Positions 1-16,459 of a stretch of 64,000 nucleotides of DNA are shown piece after piece. Under the pieces are notes generated by a model. The model saw nothing but the letters and a program-made list of their open reading frames with translations. It was not told the origin of the DNA and did no database searches. Made by a program: the position numbers and the translations under genes. Numbering within the stretch: position 1 is the stretch's first letter; each line of letters begins with the position of its first letter. This DNA comes from Ectocarpus siliculosus (lineage: Eukaryota; Sar; Phaeophyceae; Ectocarpales; Ectocarpaceae): the NCBI GenBank assembly GCA_000310025.1, contig FN649751.1:4922826-4986825 (forward strand), written 5' to 3'.

Positions 1-121
1 GAGTGGGGAGAAGTTGTGTTTTAGCAAGGTGAAGGTAATGTTAGGGGTGTTTGTTCCCCCCCCCCCCCCCCCCCCCCGTTGCAAATCCCGTTTCTTGGCT
101 CGCTTTGCCCGATTCAAAACA

Positions 122-4483
<4,362 letters not shown>

Positions 4484-7400
4484 CTTTTTCCCGAATCAAA
4501 CACGAAGAGGCATGCCAGAACATGAGAGAGATGGCAAGAACAATTCCGTCAGAGTCTAAGAAGCATGAGAACCGGATATGCCTTTCTTTGTCGCAAAGGT
4601 TTGCACGGCGCACCGAACTCGTGTAACCGTGAGAGCTATGGGTGTCGAGGTGACCTTCATAGAGGGTACCGTCTCCCCAACGTCTCTCGAGGACGATTCC
4701 CTATTTCCGCATGAGCTTTTTCTGTAAACCTTCGCAATAGGCAATATAATTGCTGGGGAGACGACGTATGCATGTCCGTCGCACGTGCAGCCGACGGATC
4801 CTGTGGGTTTTGGAAAAGTTTTACAAGACACCTGCCACATGAGACGGATGGGGCCGTCGAAGAGCAACTGGTTGTACGTGTAACGCCAGTCCCAAACACA
4901 CACAACCACACAGCTCAACATCAAACAGTAGAGACGCGAAAGCAACACCTTTCTCTCCGCATCGTCGTCCACGACCCACGGCCGCACCCTCCGCTCTGGG
5001 AAGAGAGCCGGGTCTTCCTGCAAGAGAAAGAGAGAGAGAGAAGTGGGGAGAGAGAGGGAATGAGAGCGGCACGGGTGCCGGCGGGTTCGATGGAACAAAG
5101 GGAGGGTCGGAGCCGGCGCGAAGCATAGGACTGCCCGATATTTCATGTGAAGTAGAACCTCATTTTACCATTTGGAGTAAATGTCTGTTTGCGCTTCTCC
5201 GATCTTTGGATCATGGTTTTGACTTTGAGAACAATTAAGAATTGCCTGAGAAAAATTTGTAGGAACAAACCCTCTACAAATACACACAAGTAGTCTACAT
5301 ACACATACACAAAGAGCCACCCGAAAGAAAGATCTCCATGGGCAAAGTGTGGGGGGTTGTATGGCAGCGAGTGTAGTCAGAAGCGCACAACAAGCTGACC
5401 TGTCCGTTTATGTGACAATTCATTGCACTGCTGTATGACCAGACTATCTGTCGCCAACTTGTGTGCATGCGTGGTCCGTACATGCGGGTGAACATGCACA
5501 GAAGGTGAGCCGTGCGGGCTACATTGCGTCTTGGCGTATGGTTGCAACCGAAAAGAGACCAGTTTACACTGTGCCCTTCCTCTAGCCTCTGATAGTCAGT
5601 TTGGGTGCTCGAGAGTGCCTACAGATCGAGTGCACCAGGAGTGTTGGTGACGACAGCGGCGGTAGGAATAGCCCGTCACACAAAGAACGTGCTTTCGAAT
5701 GAGATTGTTGAACAAATAAAGGAGCACGCAGGCGGCGCACCTCAGGGTCATCAACGTCGCCCTTCGCCATGATGCCGTTGACAATGGCGCCTCCACGCGG
5801 CCGAAGCAGCAATTCCCTTTTCCCGCATTCGAGGCCGACTGAATCAGAAGACCTGAGAGAGCAGGAGTATCGACGAATGAATCGGGAAACGACGGTTTCC
5901 TCGGTTTTCCAAAAAACGCCATATTTTGAATATTCGGGGAGCCCCGTCCTACAGATGTATCCCTCACAACACCAGCTTTTTCTATCCGACCCCGTGACCG
6001 ACCTGAAGGGCCTTGCGCTGCTGCACCGCTCGTTCGAATGGCGCTTGTAAGAGAAGACGGTGAAAGCCAACCAGGTTTCTCCTCGAAAAGTCTGCAAGAC
6101 GGCCCGGGGCCCGCACGTATACTTTTCGGGGGCGGCAAAAGGGTTCTTGACAAAATAATTGACCCGCTTTTCGTCGCAGCGTGTTGTGCGGGCAGTGCAC
6201 AACGTTGTGTTTGTGCGCGTGCGCGCGTGATGCGTCCTTGTGTAGCATCGAGCACGCTTGTTTAAGCTGGCGCTATCGAAAATGTTCATCTTCAGCGAAG
6301 TGCGTGCGTTGAACAAAAATTTGTGGCGCGGGTCTCATCAAGAACAATTTCGCCATACAATGGAAAGAGTGAACCACCAAACAAAAAACTAAGCTATTGT
6401 TGAAGTATGGTCGGGTGTGTACTGGTGAGACTCTTTGTAGCCTCCGGGTGAAAGCAATGAAAGCAATGAGGGGGGGCAATCGCCGACATATATAAAATGG
6501 ACTTTTTGGTATACCATTGGCGCGGACCCGCCACCGCCGCCGCTGTTGCATTTTGGATTACACGGCGGGTGGGTGGGGGTGGACAGAACAACACACACAG
6601 AGACATTAGACATGAAATCATGCCGCGTCCCAACATCCCCAAGTGTTCGGGGGCGGGCTGTATCAAAAGGTAGCGTCCTAGACTACCCAACCAACCGCCG
6701 TCTCGATTAAAATAACAGTCCAGCACGTGTCCCTCTCCTTCTGAGACGACTATCGTTTGCAACAAGTGACCTGCTAGGCGACACAGACGGCATGGTCTAA
6801 CGAGTAGACTCGGAGAGAAAGGTTTATTCTGATGGAACAACCGAACACATATTCATGAAGTTGAAGCTTATGGAGTTGCACGCCGATGAGATCACGTCGC
6901 GCACAGGGCCCTCGCTAGAACCCACGTAGGGGTAAGTGCATACCATCAGACAATATACCGCAAACAAAGCGTACCTTCCCGACTATCTAAGACCCCCCAA
7001 AACAAAAAACATTACACCTTCGTCTCCCAAACTCGCAAGGCTGTCTCCTACTCTCTGCTAGCTGCTCCGTTGGTGGTCACATGTATTGAGCATCAAAAGT
7101 TCACGCAGAAGTAGTCGCCGCTTGGAGACACGCAAAGATCTCGCTACCACAAGGTGCTGCCACTGCAACGAGAACCCAGGCCGAAAAGGCTTAAAGCTGG
7201 GTGGTGAGCTGAGTTCTCCAAAAGGAGGATGTTCTTCAGGGTGAAGAATCATCCTGAATGTCTGGGAGCTGCCCAACGCCGTAGCCGTGCCTGTCGTGTA
7301 GTCTAGATGCTCACGGCATCAGCGGCCGTATTGTCGAAATAGGCCCATTAGGAAAGGGTTCGCTGTGCAAGTGCCCCAGTACTACAGGCACCAAAGAAAT

Positions 7401-7641
7401 GAACGCACCTATCATGACGGTCAACAGCAAAATACGGCACCCAGAATATTCAAGGCGCACGGCACAATCGCCGTGAACTGAACTGACTGGCTTCGTTTGA
7501 AATCACTCCCGTAGTTATGTACACACGCACGAATTAAGTTACACCCCACTGGCCCACCGCATCGTAAAGGACTGCCTGCCCCCCTCGGTTTTTCGAATCG
7601 ACCGACAAATGGACCCCCGCCACCCCCCACTACCTCAAGGA
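4484..7641. other. Intergenic spacer, no supported gene
   Basis: This lies between the start of the unknown gene (4483) and the stop of the glycosyltransferase gene (7642), both on the minus strand. It should hold the promoter of the former and the 3' UTR of the latter. A purine-rich GA patch lies at about 5026-5058. A 244-codon open frame on the minus strand (6316-5582) has no recognisable domain and no clear splice partners, so I do not call it a gene. Confidence 0.6.
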
Positions 7642-10600
7642 TCATAAATCAGCGATCGTCGTGTCCTTGCCCTTCATGCAAGGAGCTCCCTCCATCGCCT
7701 CGAACATGCTCAGCAGCTGGCGCCCGATGGCCACCGTCACGCTCATGCCCGCGGCGTGCGCCCTCATGCACATCCCTTTCCCGCTCGAGCCCGCCCCGGC
7801 GCCGCCCGCGGCGGCCACAACTTGTCCGTCATCGCTCGGGAAAATCTCCACCGCCCGGCGGTCCAGCAAGGAGAACACCTTCCGGCGCTCGAAATCGTTC
7901 GTCTGCGGGAAGAGCGGCACGATGGGGCGGTTCGGGGGCGTCCGGAGTGCCGTTTCGGGGTCCGGTAGCCAGGTGTGGGAGAGGGTCGCGCCGAGCTCGC
8001 TGAAGCTGGAGTGCGGGGTCATGACGTAGTCGTCGAAGGACCCCATCACCTACGTCGGGGTGGTGGTGGTGGTAGTCCGGTTGGCAAGGACAGAGGCAGT
8101 GGTCGTGGGGGAGGGTTGGTCGGCAAGGACAGCAGCAGTGGTCGAGGGAGGGGGGGGGGGCGGGGGGGGGCGGCGGTTACGCCAAAGATTTTGCTCCTAC
8201 CTCTGTGGTACTGCAGCATACATTGTATTCAGCAGTAGTGATTTGGATGTGTAGGCGGGGTTTTCATGAGCTGGGTGGGCGCGCAAGACTGGCTACAGAG
8301 AAGGAAAGGGGGCCTTGCATGGGGCGCTTGGTGCACCGCCACAAGACGGTACAAAGCAGCAGCAGTACACCCCAAGTCGATGCAAAAGCAGCAACGGTAG
8401 TGCTGTACCTTTCTTAAGGGCGAACGACGCCTCTTTTGGCTGCTATTGTGGTGGCCTGCGTGCTCATTTCGAAGAAAAAACGCGCGTTCTGTCTTGGGCA
8501 TCACTCAGCTCTATCGTTCGACCCATAATTGTACGCAAAGAAAATGAATTGAGTGGGAAGGATGGCAAATGTGTGACGATCCCGTGTATGTGGTGCGCAG
8601 TGGCGGTGGGGCGATCTTGAGGAGCACTAAACAACTCATCGAAAAATACAAAATGTCAATGGTAGCCCCAACGGCGACAGCATTGGATGAGTCATGGAAT
8701 ACTCCCCAAAATTGTGGGATATGGTTAGGGTTTGGTTCAATCGAGACGGCGGTGTGTTGCACACGCCTGCGGGGTGCAGCACGACAACGCTCGTGCGGCT
8801 TCCGGTACTCCCACTCTCATTCACCACTCACCAGCAGGTCGACGAAGGCGGCTTTGATGCCCTCCAGCTTGCTCCCGGGGAGGGTGAACGGCTCGAAATA
8901 GCAGCCGTCTCCCCACACCTACCGCGCAGCAACAACAACACGGTAAGCGGGGGAACAATCAAAACGCGATCCACGCTAGGACGGCGGGGGTGAGATGAAT
9001 CGCATGCGAGGTGTGCATCGCTCGGCTCTGGATTGCGGCTTGATGGTCCGTACGCGGTGGAAATCGAAAGAGCAAACAGCTTTTGTGCTCTGCCCCCGGT
9101 TTCCTCGAGGTTCTGGCGGCGTTTTGTTAGTCCCCTCGGAAGGCGTGATTAGACACGGACGGCACCAAGCTTGCACCAAGCTTGAACCTAGAACCCGCTC
9201 TTTCCACGCCCCCTCCGCGACAGAAGATGATGGTAAATGCTGGTTCCTTCACCAAAACCAACGCCAGAGAGCACGAAATACACAAAAGGCTCTCACGCGC
9301 CGAACGTGATTGTGCCCACAGGAACGGTGCCGGGAACGGTGCCCCGTGTCAACCGACACGCTTTGGCCGACGGTCTGCAGCACACATGTACGCCCTCACC
9401 CCTACAAAAAAAAAGGAGCACCTTCTTTGCGGCCGCTTGCGTGTTGGCTTCGTCTGTAGCGACGAAGTAGAAGGTGCTACTGCCGGTGTCTGCCCCGTCG
9501 CCGCTGCCGGCCACCGCGCAGTCATCGAAGTGCTGGAGGTTTCTCTCCAGCTTCTCACAGAAAGAAAGGACGCCACGCAACACCAGAAATCAGCAAAAAC
9601 AACGAAGACGAAGGGGCCGCCAAAAGGTTATTAAACTCTGTAGTCGAGCCGGCAGGCGGAGACCGTTCATGACAGAGTCGACGCGGGGGGATGGATGAAG
9701 GGGGGCACGTAGCAGAGAGGGGCGGCCGGCGCTTCGAGCTTCCAACAGGTGATCGAAACCCAGGACAAGAAAGTACAGCAGGGTCGTGTTAGGCTTACGC
9801 AGCACTAGATATGGATCTACGGAGATCAAAAGGGGGTTTCGTTTATCACATTGGAATGTGTTTGTAGAAGGGCGATCCGCCTTCTGCCTTGCATGGGCAA
9901 GCATGTCCTGTGCACTCGTTAATGTCGTCAATACCAAGGTCTTGAATTAACCTTTCCCCACAGCCTCTGACGCAAAGCACCCACTACCCAACAGGCCGCT
10001 TGCTTTTCTGTTCGCACGGGCTCCGGCCTCGTGAAAAGACTTGCTGTGTGGCCCCGTAGAACACGAGATTCTTCGCAAAATGCGGCTGACACCAGTGAAC
10101 CACGCGTAGGGTGACGCGTACACCCACGAGCAAGAAAAGACAAAAACGCGAAACCTAGCCTCCGATTCTTCCTCTATGCGCATGAATGGGGCGTCACATG
10201 AACACGCGCTGCTGTCCCTGGTTGCTCACCAGCAGACTGTATTGTACGCACGTGGGAAATCAAACACATGGAGCGTAGGTCATATTCGGCAACTACAGCA
10301 TGTATCTCACCGTTGCGGTGCTGATAGCCTTGACGAAGTACGTCCGCACGTGCAGCCCGACGATCCTTACCGGTCGCCCCCCCCCCCCTCCTCCCCCCCA
10401 CTCGTTCGCCCTCTCACGAACCCTATCCGCGAGCCCCCTCGCGCGCTCCCTCAGCTCCCGGGTCGGCCTCAGGACGACCCTCGTGAGCAGCGTCTCGAGC
10501 GCCTCGACCCCCCTCTGCCCCACCACCGTACCCCCCGGATTTTTCTGCCCTTCCGCGCCCCCCCCCGCGGCCGCCGCCTGAAAGATGGGGTGCGACGCGT

Positions 10601-13556
10601 AGGCCGGGTTGCGGGCCAAGAGGGGCAGCGGGTAGACCACCGTCGAGAGCGTTACCACCGCCCCCGCCGGTGACCCCCCCTGGCCGGGGGACCCCCGCCC
10701 CTCCACCACGTCGTGGCACACCCAGTGCTCGAAGTGCTCCTTGGACATGTCGAAGAGAAGAGTCGCGTCGCTGCCGCTTGCTCCGCCCCTGATCTTGCCG
10801 CGGGGGGGCTTCTTCTTGTTGGGAGCAAGCGCTCCGCGGAGCCCGGGAGAGAGCTTCGACAAGTCCCACTTTTAGTGTTTTCGGGTGTAGTCGTGTGTGT
10901 TTTGTCGCGGCAACAGGAAAGAGGGAGAGGGGGGAGTACTCATGTTTTTCATGCCTGGCTACAGCTTGCGCGGAACATGACCTCGATTAATGAAGGTTAC
11001 CCCCGGCGGCACGTTTGTGTGCATACGATAGACGCGAACCATCGCTCTCGGAAGACGATCCGTCATGCGAACGCTTCCCGCGGAAGTAGGAGGGGGTGGG
11101 TGGGAGTAGTGCGCGAAGATCCTCCGCAGCAGCGGCGGATAGAAATGGGTATCAAACCATTCTGCGGCGTCCGCCCAACAGCGTTTTTTGTGACGCGCTG
11201 AACACGGACCCGGAAACGGTTAAGACCGCGCAACTATTTAGTACAAATTTTAAGTCAATCTTTCCCTGCAACCCTTGCAGTTCGCGCGGTATGGGACACT
11301 TGACCACAGAAGGGCAGACTAGCCGTAAAAAATGAGGGCAAAGCTCGGTATCAGACTCCACAACCGCAAAGTACAAACTAAACCAAGCAAGTACCAGTCA
11401 TTTCTACACCATGTGCAACCGAAATCGGGACTACGTAGCCCAGCAGGAAAAAGCGGTGCCACGGCGAGCAGTAAACGTGGGTTATGACTGGTAAAAACGA
11501 CCGGACAGCAAAATAAAAAAGTTTTCGGTGTCAATGCGTCGAAGCCGTCGCTTTCCGCACCTCGTATCCCGGCCCCTCAAACAGAGCACTCAGCAGCCCT
11601 TGTGTGCCGTCCTTCTGGTACGTGATGTCGGCCACGAACACCCTATCCGTCAACACGCCCAGAAAGAAGCCGCTCATCACCCCGCGCAGACGATTGACGA
11701 GCTCGTTCCCCGAATCCAGCACGATATACTTTCCCTGTCGAGGAGAGCGAGGGAAGGGGTGAGCCGTGAAATTTCACCGTCGGTCGATCGGGGTTGCGAT
11801 GATTTTCGTGGCTGGACTCACAGCAATCCGACCAGTGATTATGCGCCCCTTCGTAGGAGACATCGCAAACATCTGGTGCTGTTGATAACTACGGTGGTGG
11901 TGGTGGTGATGGTGGCTATGGTAATAGTCAACGAAAGCGGGGAAAGCGGGTAGTTGAGGAGCTCACTCGTCGGTTTACTTGAGGCGAATGGCCGCCGGGT
12001 CTCGCATCTCGTTTTTTGACAAGCGGAACCCTCGTCCCCTATTCCTGATAGAGTCATAAGTACAGCCAGCACGTTGTGGAGCGCCCTTTCGTCTTGAGGC
12101 GGCGGCGGCGGCGGGGCAGTATATTCTCCTGAAGCTTGACGTCGCAATGCCCCCCAATCCGAACCTCGTGCTCTCTCCGCTTACGGCAACCGCACGGAAA
12201 CACTTCCTCGGCTGTGAAAAATCGTGGCCCGTGCCGCACACCAGGAGAACAACCAGAGGTCAACGACAAGCCAAACGCAAGCTGAACGGGGCCCCACCAT
12301 CCAAGCAAGAGCTCTTCAAGCCTAAGGCAGGCCGCCATTTTGTGCTGCCGTCTACTTGCATACCTGCAGCGGGCGCCCTTGTTGTACGGCCACCTCGTCT
12401 GCCTCCAGAGTTCTCTTGGCGAAGTCGGCGTAGCTCTCCACCGCGCCGACGACCGCCTCCACGGCGCCCTCGCTCAAAAACGATGAGGGGGTCGCAGCAC
12501 CCGCGGCTCGGCCCTCTCTTGCCTGTGGCCGATTTTCTGCTTGGCCACCACCCCCGCCTGGTGGTGGTTGTCGTGTCTCCTTTGGTCCCGACCGGCGTGG
12601 GGGGGGGCGGATCCCCGTAGCGTGGTCGGCACGGTGTTTTCGAACAGCAACGGACAAGGAGGGAAGAGGCAGGATATGCGGTCATCCCATGTAACACAGC
12701 AGGTTCGAGGCTCGGGTTTTATCGCCGATGTTTTGTTGTAATAGGTGCACTTGGTTTGACCTGGCAGCAGCCCGACGGAAGATCGGGTGTGCCAGTCGCG
12801 TCTTGTCCAACGGCTTGGAACGTGTTTGTCCGGTTGGTGCAGAGGTTGAACTTTTCTGGCTGACGTGTAGCGACACTGGATTCGACGGCGGAAGGATTTG
12901 ATTGGATCACTCCAGCAGGAGCCGACGGAAAAAAGCACTGGTCGAACGTTACATGCAGCCTCCAGCCCCATTAAAACGAACACAGAAGCTGGCCCAACAT
13001 CACAAACACCATGAGCATAATGCCGCTGCTACCAAGGCAGCACGCTAGGATGTGCTTTCACAATCCACCACTTGAGCACTACGGTAGTCTCCCTTCTCTC
13101 TCTCTCTCTTGACATAAACTGTCAGTTCTGCACAACACCACAGACACGCTACCCTTCCCATACCTGCCCAAGCCCACCGTGAAAGCTACCTTCCGGCCCC
13201 TTCCCCGCCCACGGGTGACTACCACCGCCGGGCTCGTCCCGCCCCTCTACAACGGCCGTCCACTGTGCGTTACCCACACTCTGGCTGTTGATGGCCGTAG
13301 CATCGACGGCAGCTTTCTTTTCCCCTGCATGGCGCGTCGAATCCCAGCCGCAGACGTACAAGATCGCTGCTGCCGACGCCATCCCGGCAAGGAGTGGCCG
13401 CACGATCGACTGACGACCGGGGTGGCGGGAAAGGTAGCCCCCACTACCTCGGCGGGCAGGGCGGGTACCCTGCGCGGGTGGGGTGGTGGGGGCATGCAGC
13501 AAGTTCGATCTCACGGTGGTGAAGAAGCTATTGCTTCGTCGATGCATTTCAGTCAT
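7642..13556 (-). CDS. Fucosyltransferase-like type II membrane glycosyltransferase, 7 exons
   Basis: Exons (minus) are 13556-13164, 12522-12364, 11734-11561, 10868-10311, 9553-9422, 8918-8832 and 8049-7642, giving 636 residues. All six introns are phase 0. The N-terminus is Arg-rich, followed by one hydrophobic anchor at about residues 54-71 (PLLAGMASAAAILYVCGW), which fits a Golgi type II enzyme. Exon 3 carries GNELVNRLRGVMSGFFLG, equivalent to the GxGNRL donor-site motif. Exon 4 ends with IVGLHVRTYF, equivalent to the VGxHIR motif. Exon 5 has FYFVATDE, and exon 7 has DDYVMTPHSSFSELG, equivalent to the SSFS/G motif. These motifs and their order are typical of GT-B fucosyltransferases (GT37/GT23/protein O-FucT group); the exact family and acceptor are inferred. 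In brown algae a role in fucan or glycoprotein fucosylation would be plausible. The start is the first ATG before the anchor. Confidence 0.85.
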
Positions 13557-16459
13557 GGTGGTCGTTGTTGTGGTGGTGGTCGTTGTTTTGGTGGTGGTGG
13601 ATGTTTTGGTGGTGATGATTGTTGAGGGTGGTGATTGTTGTTCTCATGCTGAAGTCAAGACACCCTTTGTCTGGCAAGGATCTCGGCACCCTCCGATTTC
13701 TTTGGAAGGACTGTAGCCCCTCGGCCAATATGACTGACAAACTATTGCGATTTATATTTGCGGAGGGACTGCTGTGTACATACTACGGCTGTAGGAGGGT
13801 TAACACGAATACTCTTTATGTCAACGAATGCGAGATCTTTCGTCAGACATGGTGAGAGACAGCAGTATTAGTGGTGTAGTAGCGTGCCAAGTATTGGCTT
13901 TAGAGAAACAAGGCACGGCTGCGTACCGGCCTGCCAGCGGGTGGAATTGGGGGAATGGGAGCCATATCCTGACACAGCTGTACCCACCACACCCGCCATT
14001 CTCTTAGCGCACGGTTGCTCAGGCGCCAACAGCAAGCGTAGACAAATGTATGTACCTCTTGTATATATATAGAAAAACTACACAAGTACAGGGACTACAG
14101 CAGGGGCGCTCTGCATGCTCCGTTGTACATGGACGTCTGGATGTGTGCACTAGCTACTGCTGACGCTTTAGGTTTGATAAAACTGCCTCTCCTCATTCAT
14201 TCTACTCCCTCACCGTGCGTCCCTTGGTTTGCCCATCCCTCGCGGAAAGCGGTCTGGAACGAAAGCTCATCGGATAAGGGCATACGAGACTCGGCGGTGA
14301 TTGCACCGCTGACCTTGCCTTTCCCGAGTTCCTGAGTGTGTGTTTGGACGAGATGTGCGGGGTCCCGCCGAAGTTACCGAAGCATCCTGAACCTCTGGGC
14401 GAACCATTTGCGAACCAGGTTCTTCTGCTGTGTACAGCAGTGGATGCTTTTTCGGATTGGCACGTCGCGTCGTGTTGCTCCCTTGTCCACAGACGTATTC
14501 CATCACTGCTACGTCTTGTGACCTGCGAGATCCTGCAGCGGCATTATCATGATACAATCGATGCTGCATTTGAAGAGTTTCTCCAGTTCATGCGCATTGT
14601 TTTCAATACGATGTGCATATGCATTCATTGTACTTTTTGGATAATTGTATCTATTCATATCACCCTTTCATTTGGAGAGTAGATAGGATGCTCATCTTAC
14701 GGCTTTCATAACGCACGCAGTGTTTCATTGTGCACACAACAGCCAGTAGTGTGTGAGTTATCGTCCCATCTAATTTGGGTGTCAGTCTACACCTACCTTT
14801 CGGTGTACTAGACGGGGTCGCACAAGGAGACTTCCTTTCAAATGAAAGCGACACGCCGTGACGATCCATCCATCACCATTCCATTTTTTAGGAGCAGACC
14901 TTATCGTTCGCGCATCGTTCGCGCTCAGAAGGGGGAAGGAAGAAGAAGGGGTACGCTTGGATATAATCTTGATCGCGCACAGCCGGCGAGTCTGCGTCCG
15001 ATATTGCCGAAAACCGCATGCATGCAACAAAAAGCGATGAGAAGGTGTCCTTAGATTAGTCTTCGCCGATTTGTGTTTAGAATATGGCCGTTGTGGCCAC
15101 CACTTGTCCCTAAAATAGGAAAAGCTGCCAAGAAAGACTTCGTTACGACACCACCACATTACATGTGATGAAGCCAGCGGGGGATACAGCCACGCAATGC
15201 AGCAGAACAAGCGAAAATGCCACGCATGCCCCGAAAATAGTAGGTCTGGCACGCATGTGCGAGGGCCACCAATTCATGAACACAGCGGGAAAGAAGCGAT
15301 ATGGTGCGGCGCTCAAAAGAGTGGGCCAACAACAGCCCCCGACACCGGATCGCTCATTCTCGTGCGACAAATCTGTGTTCCGTCATCTCACGAGGAGACA
15401 CCTGCTGCGGCTTTGATCTGTAATTAAAAAAATAGGGTTGAGGGAGAGAGAGGCAACGCGGCAGCCCCCGCGGCGTCCCTCCGCACTCCCGCCACGCACA
15501 ATGGCGGCAGGAAACAGCGGGCCATCGCTATATAGTACGTACGTAACTCACGATTAAAATAAGTACCGGGGTCTTCACGACGACCCGAGGGGGCTACACC
15601 CACGCTACACACACCACAAGACATGGCACAAAAACAACTAAACTTATCAACGCCACACAACAAAACAGCCCCCCCCCCGTCATATAATACTTGTACCAAC
15701 AACAAATTGTGGCTGCTCATGTCCTCTGCAGTGACTCCTAGGGAACACCATGGCAAGGTTGACGTCACTCCCAAGGACAACGTCGACCGCAACGCCGGGC
15801 GCGGAAACATCCAAAAATGCTTCGCGCCTGATGAAGCAGAAGCTATGATACACTCAACTTGCGATGCACCAAGACCCCTCTTCCACCACCCCTGTGCAAG
15901 TTGGAGCGCTATATGCCGACAAACCTTCTACTGTCACACACGGCTACATACAACTTTTGGAGTCTTCGCTAAGGGAAAAAGGAGTCAAGAGGGTCGTTTG
16001 GTAAACCCTAGAAACCACCTGCTGCTGCTCTGTCTTTTTATCGCTGGACACACGCCAAGTAAAAGCTGACCCCCGTGCGGCCGCGGACATGTGGCAAGCA
16101 TCCAAGAACATCGCACAAAGAGACGAAAAGAAGAACAAAAAACACAAATAGGAAAAAAAAAAAAAGAGGTAGTGCCGTTCGTCACTCTACCGGCATGCAT
16201 ATGTGACCACGAAAATATGGTTTTCCTGTCCGTGGGGCCACCTCTTTCCACAGAGGAAAAAACAGAGTTTAGCTCGCTCGCGCGGGATCGCACCGCGCCG
16301 GATAGCAGCGAGCATCCGTCGGGCGGGCGGGCGGGCCGATCCATGAGGGGGGGTCCGTTTGCTCTTATCGTATCCCCTCCCGGCCCAGAGAGAGAGAGAA
16401 AGCGATCGGATCGCACGGGTGAAGAACAAGATTTATTTTCTCAACAAAAAGAAAAAAAA
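13557..16459. other. Intergenic spacer, no supported gene
   Basis: This separates the start of the glycosyltransferase gene (13556) from the stop of the WW-WH2 gene (16460), both on the minus strand. A run of GTGGTGGT-type simple sequence at about 13556-13630 lies immediately upstream of the glycosyltransferase start. No open frame here shows a recognisable domain. Confidence 0.6.

Noticed and set aside
61-77. Poly-C run at the left edge
   Set aside because: A simple homopolymer; nothing else around it suggests function.
5582-6316. Minus-strand open frame of 244 codons
   Set aside because: Length is only mildly surprising for this base composition; no domain, no clear start context and no splice partners.
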